Of a stretch of DNA of 64,000 nucleotides, positions 1-6,571 are shown piece after piece (the stretch's first letter is position 1; every line of letters starts with the position of its first letter). Position numbers and translations under genes: made by a program. The stretch lies in assembly GCA_004555655.1 (NCBI GenBank), contig SFHJ01000004.1:1-64000 (forward strand), given 5' to 3'. The stretch is from Clostridiales bacterium. Its GTDB lineage: Bacteria > Bacillota > Clostridia > Oscillospirales > Oscillospiraceae. The notes under the pieces are model-generated. The model ran no database searches and was not told where the DNA came from. It worked only from the letters and a program-made list of their open reading frames with translations.

Positions 1-1
1 A

Positions 2-961
2 GCCACACCGGACAACCGCACGGTCGGTGACGATTACACCTGGCAGAACAGCACCATTTCCCACATTCTCACCCGGATGGAGTATCTGGGGCACACGGTG
101 AATTTCAAGACCTACCGCAAATCTTACAAGAACAAGAAGCAGCTCAAGAATGACCCGTCCCAATGGCAGATTTTTGAGAACACCCACGAAGCCATCATTG
201 ACCGTGAGACCTTCGATATTGTGCAGCGCATCCGGGATGGCAGACGCAGGGTTACGCCCATGGGCGAAATGCCGATACTCTCCGGAATGGTATTCTGCGC
301 GGACTGTGGCAAGAAACTCTATCAGGTTCGGGGCAGAAACCTGCCCCAAAAGGAATATATGGTATGCTCCACCTACCGGAAGATTAAGGGCGGATGCAGT
401 TCCCATCAGATCCGAAATGAGGTTCTCGAGCGGCTGCTTCTTGATGGGATTCAGACGGTGACCGCCTATGCCAGAGAGCATGAAGCTGATTTTGTGGAAC
501 TGATTACTCAAAAATCACAGACCGAACTGGACAAAAGTCTCCGGGACGGGAAACGGGAACTGGAGCAGGCCCAAGCCAGAATCCGCAAACTGGATGATAT
601 TATCCAGCGGCTTTATGAGGACAACCTGGAGGGCAAGGTCAGCGACGAACGCTTCGCCAGAATGACGGCCAACTATGAAGAGGAGCAGAAAGGGCTGGAG
701 AGCCGGGTGGAAGAACTGAAAAAGCTGCTTGCCGCCGAGAAAAACCGCTCCGTCAATGTTGACCACTTTCTGACCCTTGTGCGCAAGTATACGGATGTAC
801 AGGGACTCACCGCTGAGATCGTCCGGGAATTTGTGGAGAAGGTGTATGTGTACCAGGCAGAGCGGATTGAAGGCCAGAAGGTTCAGCGCATCCGAATCGT
901 CTGGAACTGCATCGGTGAATTTACGCCGCCAATCGTAACAAATACAGAAAAATCGGCATAG
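2..961 (+). CDS. Large serine recombinase, C-terminal part (5' end outside window)
   Basis: An open frame enters from the left edge and gives 319 visible residues; the catalytic N-terminal resolvase domain lies outside. Visible parts in order are the end of the recombinase domain (about 1-80), a zinc-ribbon with CADCGKKL near residue 99 and later cysteines near 120-130, a long charged coiled coil (about 170-250), and a DUF4368-like C-terminal tail. This architecture belongs to TnpX/Tn4451-type large serine recombinases, which integrate and excise conjugative or mobilisable elements. The gene ends inside a terminator hairpin and only about 100 bp separate it from the end of rplL, so it probably marks one end of an integrated element. 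The family is clear; element type and boundaries are not visible. Confidence 0.88.
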   Translation, partial: ATPDNRTVGDDYTWQNSTISHILTRMEYLGHTVNFKTYRKSYKNKKQLKNDPSQWQIFENTHEAIIDRETFDIVQRIRDGRRRVTPMGEMPILSGMVFCADCGKKLYQVRGRNLPQKEYMVCSTYRKIKGGCSSHQIRNEVLERLLLDGIQTVTAYAREHEADFVELITQKSQTELDKSLRDGKRELEQAQARIRKLDDIIQRLYEDNLEGKVSDERFARMTANYEEEQKGLESRVEELKKLLAAEKNRSVNVDHFLTLVRKYTDVQGLTAEIVREFVEKVYVYQAERIEGQKVQRIRIVWNCIGEFTPPIVTNTEKSA

Positions 962-995
962 CCGGTAAATACATACCAACTATGCCGATATTTTT
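948..995. terminator. Bidirectional intrinsic terminator between recombinase and rplL
   Basis: Arms at 952-960 and 981-989 form a perfect 9-bp stem. On the minus strand pairing continues through the inner bases to about 16 bp using two G-U pairs, and the stem is followed by five Ts (948-952). On the plus strand it is followed by ATTTTT (990-995). The better minus-strand pairing suggests that it ends rplL transcripts as well as the recombinase message. The recombinase stop codon lies inside the stem. Confidence 0.75.
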
Positions 996-1063
996 CCGGG
1001 ATTGCGTATCCCTAAGTTGCACCACTGAACTGCGACAGTCTTTTTGACGGTTGAAAGAAAAAC

Positions 1064-1438
1064 TTACTTGACCTCGACCTCGGCGCCGGCTTCCTTGAGA
1101 TCGGCAGCGATCTTGTCGGCCTCGTCCTTGGAAACGCCTTCCTTCAGAGCCTTCGGAGCGTTGTCGACGATCTCCTTGGCTTCCTTCAGGCCCAGGCCGG
1201 TCAGCGCGCGGACAACCTTGATGACGGCGATCTTGTTGGCGCCGGCGGACTTCAGCACGACGTCGAACTCGGTCTTCTCTTCCTCAGCGGCAGCGGCAGC
1301 ACCAGCAGCGGGAGCGGCAACAGCAGCGGCAGCGGCGGAAACGCCGAAGGTATCCTCGAGAGCATGGACGAGCTCAGCCAGCTCGACAACGGTCAAACCC
1401 TTTACTTCTTCAATCAGAGCAGCGATCTTTTCAGACAT
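1064..1438 (-). CDS. rplL: 50S ribosomal protein L7/L12
   Basis: This 124-residue protein forms the mobile stalk of the 50S subunit and recruits translation GTPases. It has the expected layout: an N-terminal dimerisation domain (about 1-33), an alanine-rich hinge (about 34-56) and a C-terminal factor-binding domain with the family's lysine- and glycine-rich helices. Length matches the family. It follows rplJ by 35 bp with a GGAGGATATT ribosome-binding site, so the two form the usual stalk operon. Normally rpoB follows; here the next feature is the end of a serine recombinase gene and rpoB lies about 49 kb away on the other strand. Confidence 0.98.
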   Translation of the reverse strand: MSEKIAALIEEVKGLTVVELAELVHALEDTFGVSAAAAAVAAPAAGAAAAAEEEKTEFDVVLKSAGANKIAVIKVVRALTGLGLKEAKEIVDNAPKALKEGVSKDEADKIAADLKEAGAEVEVK

Positions 1439-1473
1439 TGTAATATCCTCCTAATGTAAGTTTAATTGTAAGA

Positions 1474-1998
1474 TTATTCTGCGGCGGGTTCCGCAGCGGG
1501 GCCTTCCTTCTGGATGCGGATCTGATCCAGAACGAACGCGAGGGAAGAAATGGGAGCCAGGAACGTGCCAAGAACCTGCGCGACGAGCGCGTCCTTGCTG
1601 GGCAGCTCGCCGAAGCCCTGCAGCTGTTCCACGCTCATGACGGTGCCTTCTACGAAGCCGCCCTTGATTTTAATGACGTTCTTGTTCTTCTTGGCGAATT
1701 CGCACACGATACGGGCCGGAGCAATGGGGTCGCCGGAAGTAGCGGCCATAGAGGTCGTACCGTTGAGCAGCTCATCGAACTGATTGTAACCGGCCTTGTT
1801 GGCGGCAAATCTGGTCAGGGTGTTCTTGACAACGGTGTACTCTACGCCTGCTTCACGGAACTTGTTGCGAAGCTCGGTATCCTGTGCGACAGTGATGCCC
1901 TTGTAGTCGACGAAAACGGCAGAAGTGGAGTTCTGCAGCTTCTCGGCCAGTGCATCAACGATCGCCTTTTTGCTTTCCAGTACCTTTGCGTTGGGCAT
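1474..1998 (-). CDS. rplJ: 50S ribosomal protein L10
   Basis: L10 anchors the L7/L12 stalk to 23S rRNA and is the autogenous repressor of the stalk operon. The ATG at 1998 gives 174 residues beginning MPNAKVLESK and is preceded at proper spacing by GGAGGTGA. A GTG three codons upstream (2007) overlaps that Shine-Dalgarno sequence, so it is rejected as the start. Residues toward the C-terminus form the helical spine that binds L12 dimers. The gene has its own promoter and an L10-type leader just upstream, so the rplJ-rplL pair can be expressed separately from rplK-rplA. Confidence 0.97.
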   Translation of the reverse strand: MPNAKVLESKKAIVDALAEKLQNSTSAVFVDYKGITVAQDTELRNKFREAGVEYTVVKNTLTRFAANKAGYNQFDELLNGTTSMAATSGDPIAPARIVCEFAKKNKNVIKIKGGFVEGTVMSVEQLQGFGELPSKDALVAQVLGTFLAPISSLAFVLDQIRIQKEGPAAEPAAE

Positions 1999-2022
1999 GT
2001 ATGTCACCTCCGATAAAATAAA

Positions 2023-2129
2023 GTGTCCTCATGCCAATAGACATGAGGACACATAATGCTTTCCATTACGCGCAACCTCGGCAGGATGATTGCTCATTAC
2101 GGCTTACGCCTCCTGCTGTCTATGGCAGC
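2023..2129 (-). promoter_or_regulatory. L10 ribosomal protein leader (rplJ-rplL autoregulation)
   Basis: The transcript from the promoter at 2136-2163 begins with the features of the Firmicutes L10 leader: GACAGCAGG paired with ATCCTGCCGAGG, then a perfect 11-bp hairpin (arms 2023-2033 and 2042-2052, GTGTCCTCATG and its complement) just ahead of the rplJ Shine-Dalgarno. L10 complexed with L12 is known to bind this type of leader and repress its own synthesis. The mechanism here, attenuation or translational, is inferred only. Confidence 0.88.
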
Positions 2130-2135
2130 TTTGCT

Positions 2136-2163
2136 ATTATAGCAGATCTCCCGGAAATGTCAA
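2136..2163 (-). promoter_or_regulatory. SigA promoter of rplJ-rplL
   Basis: Both hexamers are perfect consensus: TTGACA (2158-2163) and TATAAT (2136-2141), 16 bp apart, lying between the end of rplA and the L10 leader. It lets the stalk genes be made at a higher level than L1 and L11. Confidence 0.9.
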
Positions 2164-2182
2164 GCGGAAAATCGCGAAAAAA

Positions 2183-2872
2183 TCAGAACTTGCTGGTTGC
2201 GACCTTGACGCCGGGGCCCATGGTGGAAGCCAGGGTGCAGCTCTTGATATACTGGCCCTTGGCAGCGGCGGGCTTGGCCTTGATGACAGCGCCCATCAGA
2301 GCGTTGAAGTTCTCAGCCAGCTTCTCTGCGCCGAAAGAAACCTTGCCGATGGGGCAGTGGATGATGTTGGTCTTGTCGAGACGGTACTCGATCTTACCGG
2401 CCTTGATCTCCTTGACGGCGGCAGCGACGTTGGGGGTCACAGTACCGGCCTTGGGGGAGGGCATCAGGCCCTTCGGGCCGAGAACCTTACCAAGACGACC
2501 GACGATACCCATCATGTCGGGCGAAGCGACGACGACGTCGAAATCAAACCAGTTTTCCTTGGTGATCTTCTCGACCAGCTCCATGCCGCCGGCATAGTCG
2601 GCACCTGCAGCCAGTGCGTCGTCGAGCTTGGCGTCCTTGGCGAATACCAGAACCTTGCGGGTCTTGCCGGTGCCGTTGGGCAGAACGATGGCGCCGCGGA
2701 CCTGCTGGTCAGCGTGACGGGAGTCGACACCGAGCTTGATGTGGATCTCGACGGTCTCGTCGAACTTGGCGGTAGCGGACTTTACGACCAGATTCAGCGC
2801 TTCGTTCACATCGTACTGTACGCTGCGGTCAATCAGCTTGGAGCTGTCTTTATATTTTTTACCTCTGAACAA
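2183..2872 (-). CDS. rplA: 50S ribosomal protein L1
   Basis: L1 binds the E-site stalk of 23S rRNA and in many bacteria represses translation of its own operon. The chosen start is TTG at 2872, giving 229 residues (family norm about 229-233) that open with the conserved LFRGKKYKDS stretch. AAGGAGG lies directly upstream at good spacing. A GTG at 2914 would add 14 residues unlike L1, and it sits inside a likely regulatory hairpin. The gene follows rplK by about 90 bp and is followed by the rplJ promoter. It carries normal L1 motifs such as the LPNGTGK stretch and the GPKGLMPSPK stretch. Confidence 0.96.
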   Translation of the reverse strand: MFRGKKYKDSSKLIDRSVQYDVNEALNLVVKSATAKFDETVEIHIKLGVDSRHADQQVRGAIVLPNGTGKTRKVLVFAKDAKLDDALAAGADYAGGMELVEKITKENWFDFDVVVASPDMMGIVGRLGKVLGPKGLMPSPKAGTVTPNVAAAVKEIKAGKIEYRLDKTNIIHCPIGKVSFGAEKLAENFNALMGAVIKAKPAAAKGQYIKSCTLASTMGPGVKVATSKF

Positions 2873-2888
2873 TGTAATATCCTCCTTA

Positions 2889-2914
2889 GTGGTGATTCGG
2901 AATAATCCTCCCAC
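2889..2914 (-). promoter_or_regulatory. Candidate L1-binding site upstream of rplA
   Basis: The minus strand reads GTGG-GA, then a small GGA/TCC hairpin, then GAATCA-CCAC. This mirrors the L1 site of 23S rRNA, where GGUGG-GA-GG is opposed by a strand ending GAAAUA-CCACC. It ends four bases before the rplA Shine-Dalgarno, so bound L1 could block initiation. Confidence 0.6.
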
Positions 2915-2965
2915 GATTTACGAGGCTCGGCCGTATGCCGAGTGATCCTCGGTCAAGCGATTTGA

Positions 2966-3391
2966 TTAGTCGACGACGACAATACCCATGCTGCGGCAGG
3001 TACCTGCGACCTGGCTCATGGCAGCTTCGATGGTGTTGGCGGTGAGGTCGGGCATCTTCTTTTCAGCGATTTCCTTGACCTGCGCCTTGGTGATGGTAGC
3101 GACCTTGTCCTTGTTGGGAACGCCGGAGCCCTTCTCAATGCCCAGCGCCTTCAGAATGAGGGTGGGAGTGGGGGGCGTTTTGGTGACAAAGGTGAAGCTG
3201 CGGTCGGCGTAGACCGTGATGATGACCGGGATCTTGAAACCGGCCTGATCCCTAGTGCGCTCGTTGAATTCCTTGATGAACTGGGAAATGTTAACGCCGT
3301 GCTGGCCGAGGGCTGGGCCGACAGGGGGCGAAGCGGTAGCCTTCGCGGCCGGGATCTGCAGCTTGATATAACCTGTTACTTTCTGTGCCAT
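2966..3391 (-). CDS. rplK: 50S ribosomal protein L11
   Basis: L11 sits at the GTPase-associated centre of the 50S subunit and is needed for RelA-type stringent signalling. The ATG at 3391 gives 141 residues, the family length, starting MAQKVTGYIKLQIPA, with GGAGGTG upstream. The N-terminal proline-rich domain (PPVGPALGQHGVNI, about residues 22-35) and the RNA-binding C-terminal domain are both intact. It lies between nusG and rplA as in most Firmicutes, with gaps on both sides that hold matching RNA motifs. Confidence 0.98.
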   Translation of the reverse strand: MAQKVTGYIKLQIPAAKATASPPVGPALGQHGVNISQFIKEFNERTRDQAGFKIPVIITVYADRSFTFVTKTPPTPTLILKALGIEKGSGVPNKDKVATITKAQVKEIAEKKMPDLTANTIEAAMSQVAGTCRSMGIVVVD

Positions 3392-3413
3392 GATAAGCAC
3401 CTCCTGAATAGAT

Positions 3414-3460
3414 GTGGTGATACGCGATGCGTATTTTTGGCGGGGCAAAGCCCCTCCCAC
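3414..3460 (-). promoter_or_regulatory. Candidate L1-binding site upstream of rplK
   Basis: The minus strand reads GTGG-GA, a GGGGCTTTGCCCC hairpin, an added ATACGC/GCGTAT hairpin, then TCA-CCAC. The outer elements match the site upstream of rplA and the L1 site of 23S rRNA. It lies just upstream of the rplK Shine-Dalgarno, the position used for L1 control of the L11 operon in other bacteria. Confidence 0.6.
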
Positions 3461-3484
3461 GTTCTGACCAACTTGCGGTCAAAG

Positions 3485-4009
3485 TTACTGGTTGACCAGT
3501 TCAACCTGATCGAGCTCGAGCTCGACGGGCGTTTCGCGTCCGAACATGGAAACAATAACGCGAACCTTGTTCTTTTCGATGTCCACCATATCGACCACGC
3601 CGATAAAGCTCGTCAGCGGGCCGTCGGCGATTCTGACGCTGTCGCCCTCGGAATAGGCGACGACGATCTCGTGCTTCTCCACACCCAGCTGCAGCACCTC
3701 TTCTTCGGTGAGCGCGGTGGGCTTGCTGCCCGAGCCGACGAAACCGGTCACGCCGCGGATGTTCTTGATGATGTACCATGCCTCGTCGGACATGATCATC
3801 TTTACAAGCACATAACCGGGGAAGACCTTGCGGTCGTACGTCTTCGGGCCGTTGTCGGTGATCTCGGTGACAGTCTCCATGGGGATGGAGACGACATGGA
3901 TGAGATCTTCGAGATGGCGCGTCTCGATCGTTTTTTCAATGGTGGCCTTGACGGTATTTTCATAGCCGGAATAGGTATGCACGACATACCATTTTGCTGC
4001 TTCCGCCAT
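3485..4009 (-). CDS. nusG: Transcription termination/antitermination factor NusG
   Basis: NusG binds RNA polymerase across the cleft and links it to ribosomes or Rho. The 174 residues contain the NGN domain (WYVVHTYSGYE near the N-terminus, FPGYVLVKM, and the GVTGFVG stretch) and a C-terminal KOW domain with the family's DGPLTSFIG and VSMFGRETPVELE stretches. It overlaps nothing and starts nine bases after secE ends, so the two are co-transcribed. Length and motifs are normal for Firmicutes. Confidence 0.98.
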   Translation of the reverse strand: MAEAAKWYVVHTYSGYENTVKATIEKTIETRHLEDLIHVVSIPMETVTEITDNGPKTYDRKVFPGYVLVKMIMSDEAWYIIKNIRGVTGFVGSGSKPTALTEEEVLQLGVEKHEIVVAYSEGDSVRIADGPLTSFIGVVDMVDIEKNKVRVIVSMFGRETPVELELDQVELVNQ

Positions 4010-4018
4010 GATCCTACC

Positions 4019-4252
4019 TTAACCCTTGAAGAGGGTAATGATACCGTTTACCACGACACCGCCGACAGCATCAAATACCCAGATGAAAATGCCGACGATC
4101 AAAACACAGACCAGAACGATGACGGTGTTGTTGATCATCTGGCTCTTCGTCGGCCAAACAACCTTCTTCAGCTCGCTCTTCATTTCGCGGAACCAGCGGC
4201 TGATTCGCTTGGCGGCACGGACGAAAATGTTTTCCTTTTTCGCTTCTGCCAT
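4019..4252 (-). CDS. secE: Preprotein translocase subunit SecE
   Basis: SecE clamps SecY in the Sec translocon of the cytoplasmic membrane. The ATG at 4252 gives 77 residues; an in-frame GTG at 4261 overlaps the AAAGGG ribosome-binding site and is less likely. The protein has the conserved amphipathic WFREMKSELKKVVWPTK segment followed by a single transmembrane helix (about 45-70). It lies between rpmG and nusG, the standard context. Confidence 0.97.
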   Translation of the reverse strand: MAEAKKENIFVRAAKRISRWFREMKSELKKVVWPTKSQMINNTVIVLVCVLIVGIFIWVFDAVGGVVVNGIITLFKG

Positions 4253-4288
4253 GTTGTTCACCCTTTCTGCAATGCGTCTGGCACTGCC

Positions 4289-4438
4289 TTACTTCGTCTC
4301 GTTATGAACCGTGTGCTTCTTGCAGAATCTGCAATACTTCTTCATCTCAAGACGGTCAGGGTCATTCTTCTTGTTCTTCATGGTGTTGTAGTTTCTCTGC
4401 TTGCATTCGCTGCATCTGAGTGTGATTTTCACGCGCAT
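4289..4438 (-). CDS. rpmG: 50S ribosomal protein L33
   Basis: A 49-residue gene starting MRVKITLRCS, with GGAGGTGCCGATC directly upstream. It is the zinc-binding (C+) type of L33: two CxxC pairs are visible (CSEC near residue 9 and CRFC near residue 37). The C-terminal HTVHNETK is typical. It heads the secE-nusG-rplK operon, 36 bp before secE. The zinc form implies that L33 production could be zinc-sensitive if the genome also carries a zinc-free paralogue. Confidence 0.95.
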   Translation of the reverse strand: MRVKITLRCSECKQRNYNTMKNKKNDPDRLEMKKYCRFCKKHTVHNETK

Positions 4439-4545
4439 GATCGGCACCTCCTTAACTAATTGCCTCCCTGTATGCCTGCGGCTATGAAAAATTTAGCTTC
4501 GCACCGAAACTACAATGGCGCGATCCGCAGTTTGAAAATGGGCGC

Positions 4546-4595
4546 AAAAAAAGAACCCTTTTCACAGGTGATAATATCCTATCACAAAAGGGTCC
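4546..4595 (-). terminator. Terminator-like hairpin upstream of rpmG
   Basis: Arms 4555-4562/4086-equivalent positions 4586-4593 (8 bp) and 4568-4573/4580-4585 (6 bp) form a 14-bp stem with a five-base bulge, followed on the minus strand by seven Ts (4546-4552). It would stop minus-strand transcription before rpmG, yet no minus-strand gene lies upstream; it may be an attenuator or a relic. Confidence 0.5.
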
Positions 4596-4604
4596 TACGG
4601 TCAA
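4576..4604 (-). promoter_or_regulatory. Candidate promoter of the rpmG-secE-nusG operon
   Basis: TTGACC (4599-4604) and TAGGAT (4576-4581) are 17 bp apart. They overlap the hairpin at 4555-4593, so transcription starting here would lack the hairpin's 5' arm, whereas readthrough from further upstream would form it. Confidence 0.45.
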
Positions 4605-4644
4605 CTGTTTTTTTGCAAAAAATACGGAAAAAATGAGCGGAAAC

Positions 4645-4673
4645 TTGCCTGCAGAGAGCGAAAGTGCTATAAT
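4645..4673 (+). promoter_or_regulatory. SigA promoter of ruvX
   Basis: TTGCCT (4645-4650) and a perfect TATAAT (4668-4673) with a 17-bp spacer, about 30 bp before the ruvX start. Confidence 0.85.
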
Positions 4674-4702
4674 ACTGAAAAATCCGAAACCGAGGTAACA
4701 AG

Positions 4703-5128
4703 ATGAAGGTCATGGCGATTGACTTTGGCGACGCGCGCACCGGCGTCGCCGTTTCCGACGCGCTTGGGATGCTGACGGGCTCTACCGAGGTCGTCTTTTC
4801 GCGCGACCCGGAGAAAACTGTGCTGAAGCTGGCGGAGCTTGTGCGCAAATACCGGCCCGAGCGGCTGGTGATGGGCTTCCCGCGCAATATGGATGGCACC
4901 GAGGGCCCGCGTGCGGAGCTGTACCGCGCATTTGCCGCACGGCTTGAGCAGGCGTGCGGGATGCCGGTCGTTTTATGGGACGAGCGGCGCACGACCATCG
5001 AGGCGCACCAGATTTTGTCCCGGCAGAATTATCACGGCAAAAAGCGCAAGAATACGGTCGACGCCGTGGCGGCGTCGCTGATCCTCGAGGGATATCTTTC
5101 ATATTTGCGGCTGCAGAAGGAGCAATAA
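4703..5128 (+). CDS. ruvX: Putative pre-16S rRNA nuclease / Holliday junction resolvase-like protein (YqgF/RuvX)
   Basis: A 141-residue RNase H-fold protein. The N-terminal MAIDFGDARTGVAVSD holds the first catalytic aspartate, and the WDERRTT and NTVDAVAAS stretches hold the remaining acidic cluster. Members mature the 5' end of 16S rRNA in Escherichia coli and were earlier proposed as resolvases. It starts after GAGGTAACAAG and is followed three bases later by a DUF2461 gene. In Bacillus the orthologue (yrrK) lies beside the DUF1292 gene yrzB; here a DUF1292 gene is about 4 kb away. Confidence 0.93.
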   Translation: MKVMAIDFGDARTGVAVSDALGMLTGSTEVVFSRDPEKTVLKLAELVRKYRPERLVMGFPRNMDGTEGPRAELYRAFAARLEQACGMPVVLWDERRTTIEAHQILSRQNYHGKKRKNTVDAVAASLILEGYLSYLRLQKEQ

Positions 5129-5131
5129 AAC

Positions 5132-5794
5132 ATGTTTACAGGCTACAGCGACAAAACGGTTGATTTTTTCTGGCAGATCCGCTTCAACAACAGCCGGGAG
5201 TGGTTCCATCCAAGAAAAGACGAGTTCAACGCCGTTATCATGAACCCCACCAAGGAGCTGGCAAATGAGCTATACGGCTGGTTTCAGGAGAAGTATCCGA
5301 AGCTGAATCTCAATTTGCACATCTCGCGCATCTACCGCGACGCGCGCCGGCTCTTTGGCCGCGGGCCGTTAAAGGATCACATCTGGTTCTCGTTCCAGAA
5401 TGAGATTGGCCCGCGCGAGCTTTCGCCGTGCTTCTGGTTCGAGGTGAACTGCGACGGCTACAGCTACGGCATGGGCAACTGGGCCACGCCCGACGTTGCC
5501 GCGCGCTACCGAAGGCTGATCGACCTTGCGCCCGAGAAATTCGACGCGCTGGCGCGCCGGTTTGAGCAACAGGAAGTATTCGCGCTTGCGGGCGAGAGCT
5601 ATGCCCGGCCCAAGGGCCATGCGGGCGAGCGCATCGGCGCATGGTACAACAAAAAGTATATCAGCCTGTCGTGCGACCGCAAGTATGACGCGCTTTGCTA
5701 TTCGCACGATTTGGTGGGCGTGATTGAGGATGGCTACACCTTTTTGATGCCGTATTACGAATTTTTCGACAAGGCCTACCGCATGGCAGACTAG
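5132..5794 (+). CDS. DUF2461 family protein
   Basis: This 220-residue protein matches the DUF2461 (TIGR02453) family from end to end. Recognisable parts are the N-terminal FFWQIRFNNSREWFHPRKDEF, the central RIYRDARRLFGRGPLKDHIW and the WFEVNCDGYSYGMG strand. No catalytic activity is established for the family and I see no nuclease or transferase motif. It is translationally linked to ruvX, three bases after its stop, and shares a palindromic CTAG stop region with the convergent TauE gene. Confidence 0.85.
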   Translation: MFTGYSDKTVDFFWQIRFNNSREWFHPRKDEFNAVIMNPTKELANELYGWFQEKYPKLNLNLHISRIYRDARRLFGRGPLKDHIWFSFQNEIGPRELSPCFWFEVNCDGYSYGMGNWATPDVAARYRRLIDLAPEKFDALARRFEQQEVFALAGESYARPKGHAGERIGAWYNKKYISLSCDRKYDALCYSHDLVGVIEDGYTFLMPYYEFFDKAYRMAD

Positions 5795-6168
5795 GTCTGT
5801 TTCGGCTTTTTGCCCTTCCGGAAGATCTCGCTCAGGCCTACCAGCACCAGAAAGCCGCCGAAGAGCTTACGCAGCAGGTGCGTGTCGACATTTGCCGCCA
5901 GCAGCGCGCCGAGGGCCGCCGTGGCACAGCCTGCAATGGCCGCCGGGATGATGGCCCGCCAGACAAGCACGCGGTTTTTCGCGTGTAGAATGAGCGCCGC
6001 TGCGGCCGTCGGCAGAAAGTAGAGAAGATTCACACCCTGCGCCATTCGCTGCTCCATGGACATAAGCGCGCTCATCCATACCATGAGAAGCGTTCCTCCG
6101 CCGATGCCGAAGCCAGACAGCACGCCGCAAACGAGGCCCGCGGCGATGGCAATGAAGTAATTCAGCAT
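5791..6168 (-). CDS. TauE/SafE permease, second half-protein
   Basis: A 125-residue membrane protein with about four hydrophobic segments and the family's glycine-rich repeat near the N-terminus (GVLSGFGIGGGTLLMVW, about residues 15-31). Full-length TauE/SafE proteins are about 250 residues with two such repeats, so this is one half. The neighbouring upstream gene encodes the other half and its stop overlaps this start by 7 bp, so the products probably pair in the membrane. Substrate is unknown; the family exports sulfonates, sulfite or sulfoacetate. Confidence 0.82.
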   Translation of the reverse strand: MLNYFIAIAAGLVCGVLSGFGIGGGTLLMVWMSALMSMEQRMAQGVNLLYFLPTAAAALILHAKNRVLVWRAIIPAAIAGCATAALGALLAANVDTHLLRKLFGGFLVLVGLSEIFRKGKKPKQT

Positions 6169-6530
6169 AGCAGCAGCCTCGCACCGCCAAAGACGATCAG
6201 TAGACCCAGCGCAATGTGCAAAAACCGCGCGCTGACCTTCTTAAACAGTATCCCGCCGAGCAGGCCGCCCGCTGCGCCGCCGATGAGATACGGTACGGCC
6301 TGCTTCACCGGAAGCATTCCGCGAGCGGCATAGACGGCGATGGACACAAGACACAACGGCAAGATCACGCCGATGGCCGACGAGAACGCCTCCTTGTCGG
6401 GCAGTTTTGCAGCGCAGATGAGCAGCGGTACGAGCACCATTCCGCCGCCCGCGCCGAAAAAGCCATTGATAAAGCCTGCCGCCGCACCCGCCAGCAGGCA
6501 GGGCAGCACAGCAGGACGATCATTTGCCAT
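6162..6530 (-). CDS. TauE/SafE permease, first half-protein
   Basis: The ATG at 6530 gives 122 residues starting MANDRPAVLP, with GGAGGGATCGTT upstream. An in-frame start further upstream would run back through the hairpin and is rejected. The glycine-rich GAAAGFINGFFGAGGGMVLVP stretch is the TauE/SafE repeat and about four transmembrane segments follow. It is the partner of the half-gene that follows with a 7-bp overlap. It begins 42 bp after tcdA, so it is probably in the same transcript. Confidence 0.82.
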   Translation of the reverse strand: MANDRPAVLPCLLAGAAAGFINGFFGAGGGMVLVPLLICAAKLPDKEAFSSAIGVILPLCLVSIAVYAARGMLPVKQAVPYLIGGAAGGLLGGILFKKVSARFLHIALGLLIVFGGARLLLC

Positions 6531-6534
6531 AACG

Positions 6535-6568
6535 ATCCCTCCGCTGCCTAGTTTGGCGGCGGAGGGAT
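6535..6568 (-). promoter_or_regulatory. Hairpin masking the TauE ribosome-binding site
   Basis: Positions 6535-6544 and 6559-6568 form a perfect 10-bp stem, extended to 14 bp by GCC/GGC and a wobble pair, with a six-base loop. On the minus strand the 3' arm contains the GGAGGG used by the TauE gene at 6530. The minus strand has no T-run after it. On the plus strand the stem is followed by TTTTTT, so it would also stop antisense transcription. Confidence 0.55.
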
Positions 6569-6571
6569 TTT

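Noticed and set aside
1044..1454. Ser/Ala-rich plus-strand frame opposite rplL
   Set aside because: Low-complexity antisense of the alanine-rich L7/L12 hinge.
2873..2914. GTG start for rplA at 2914
   Set aside because: It sits inside the L1-site-like hairpin and adds residues not found in L1; TTG at 2872 has the proper ribosome-binding site.
5791..5794. Shared CTAG stop region of convergent genes as a regulatory site
   Set aside because: A four-base palindrome at convergent stops is expected by chance.
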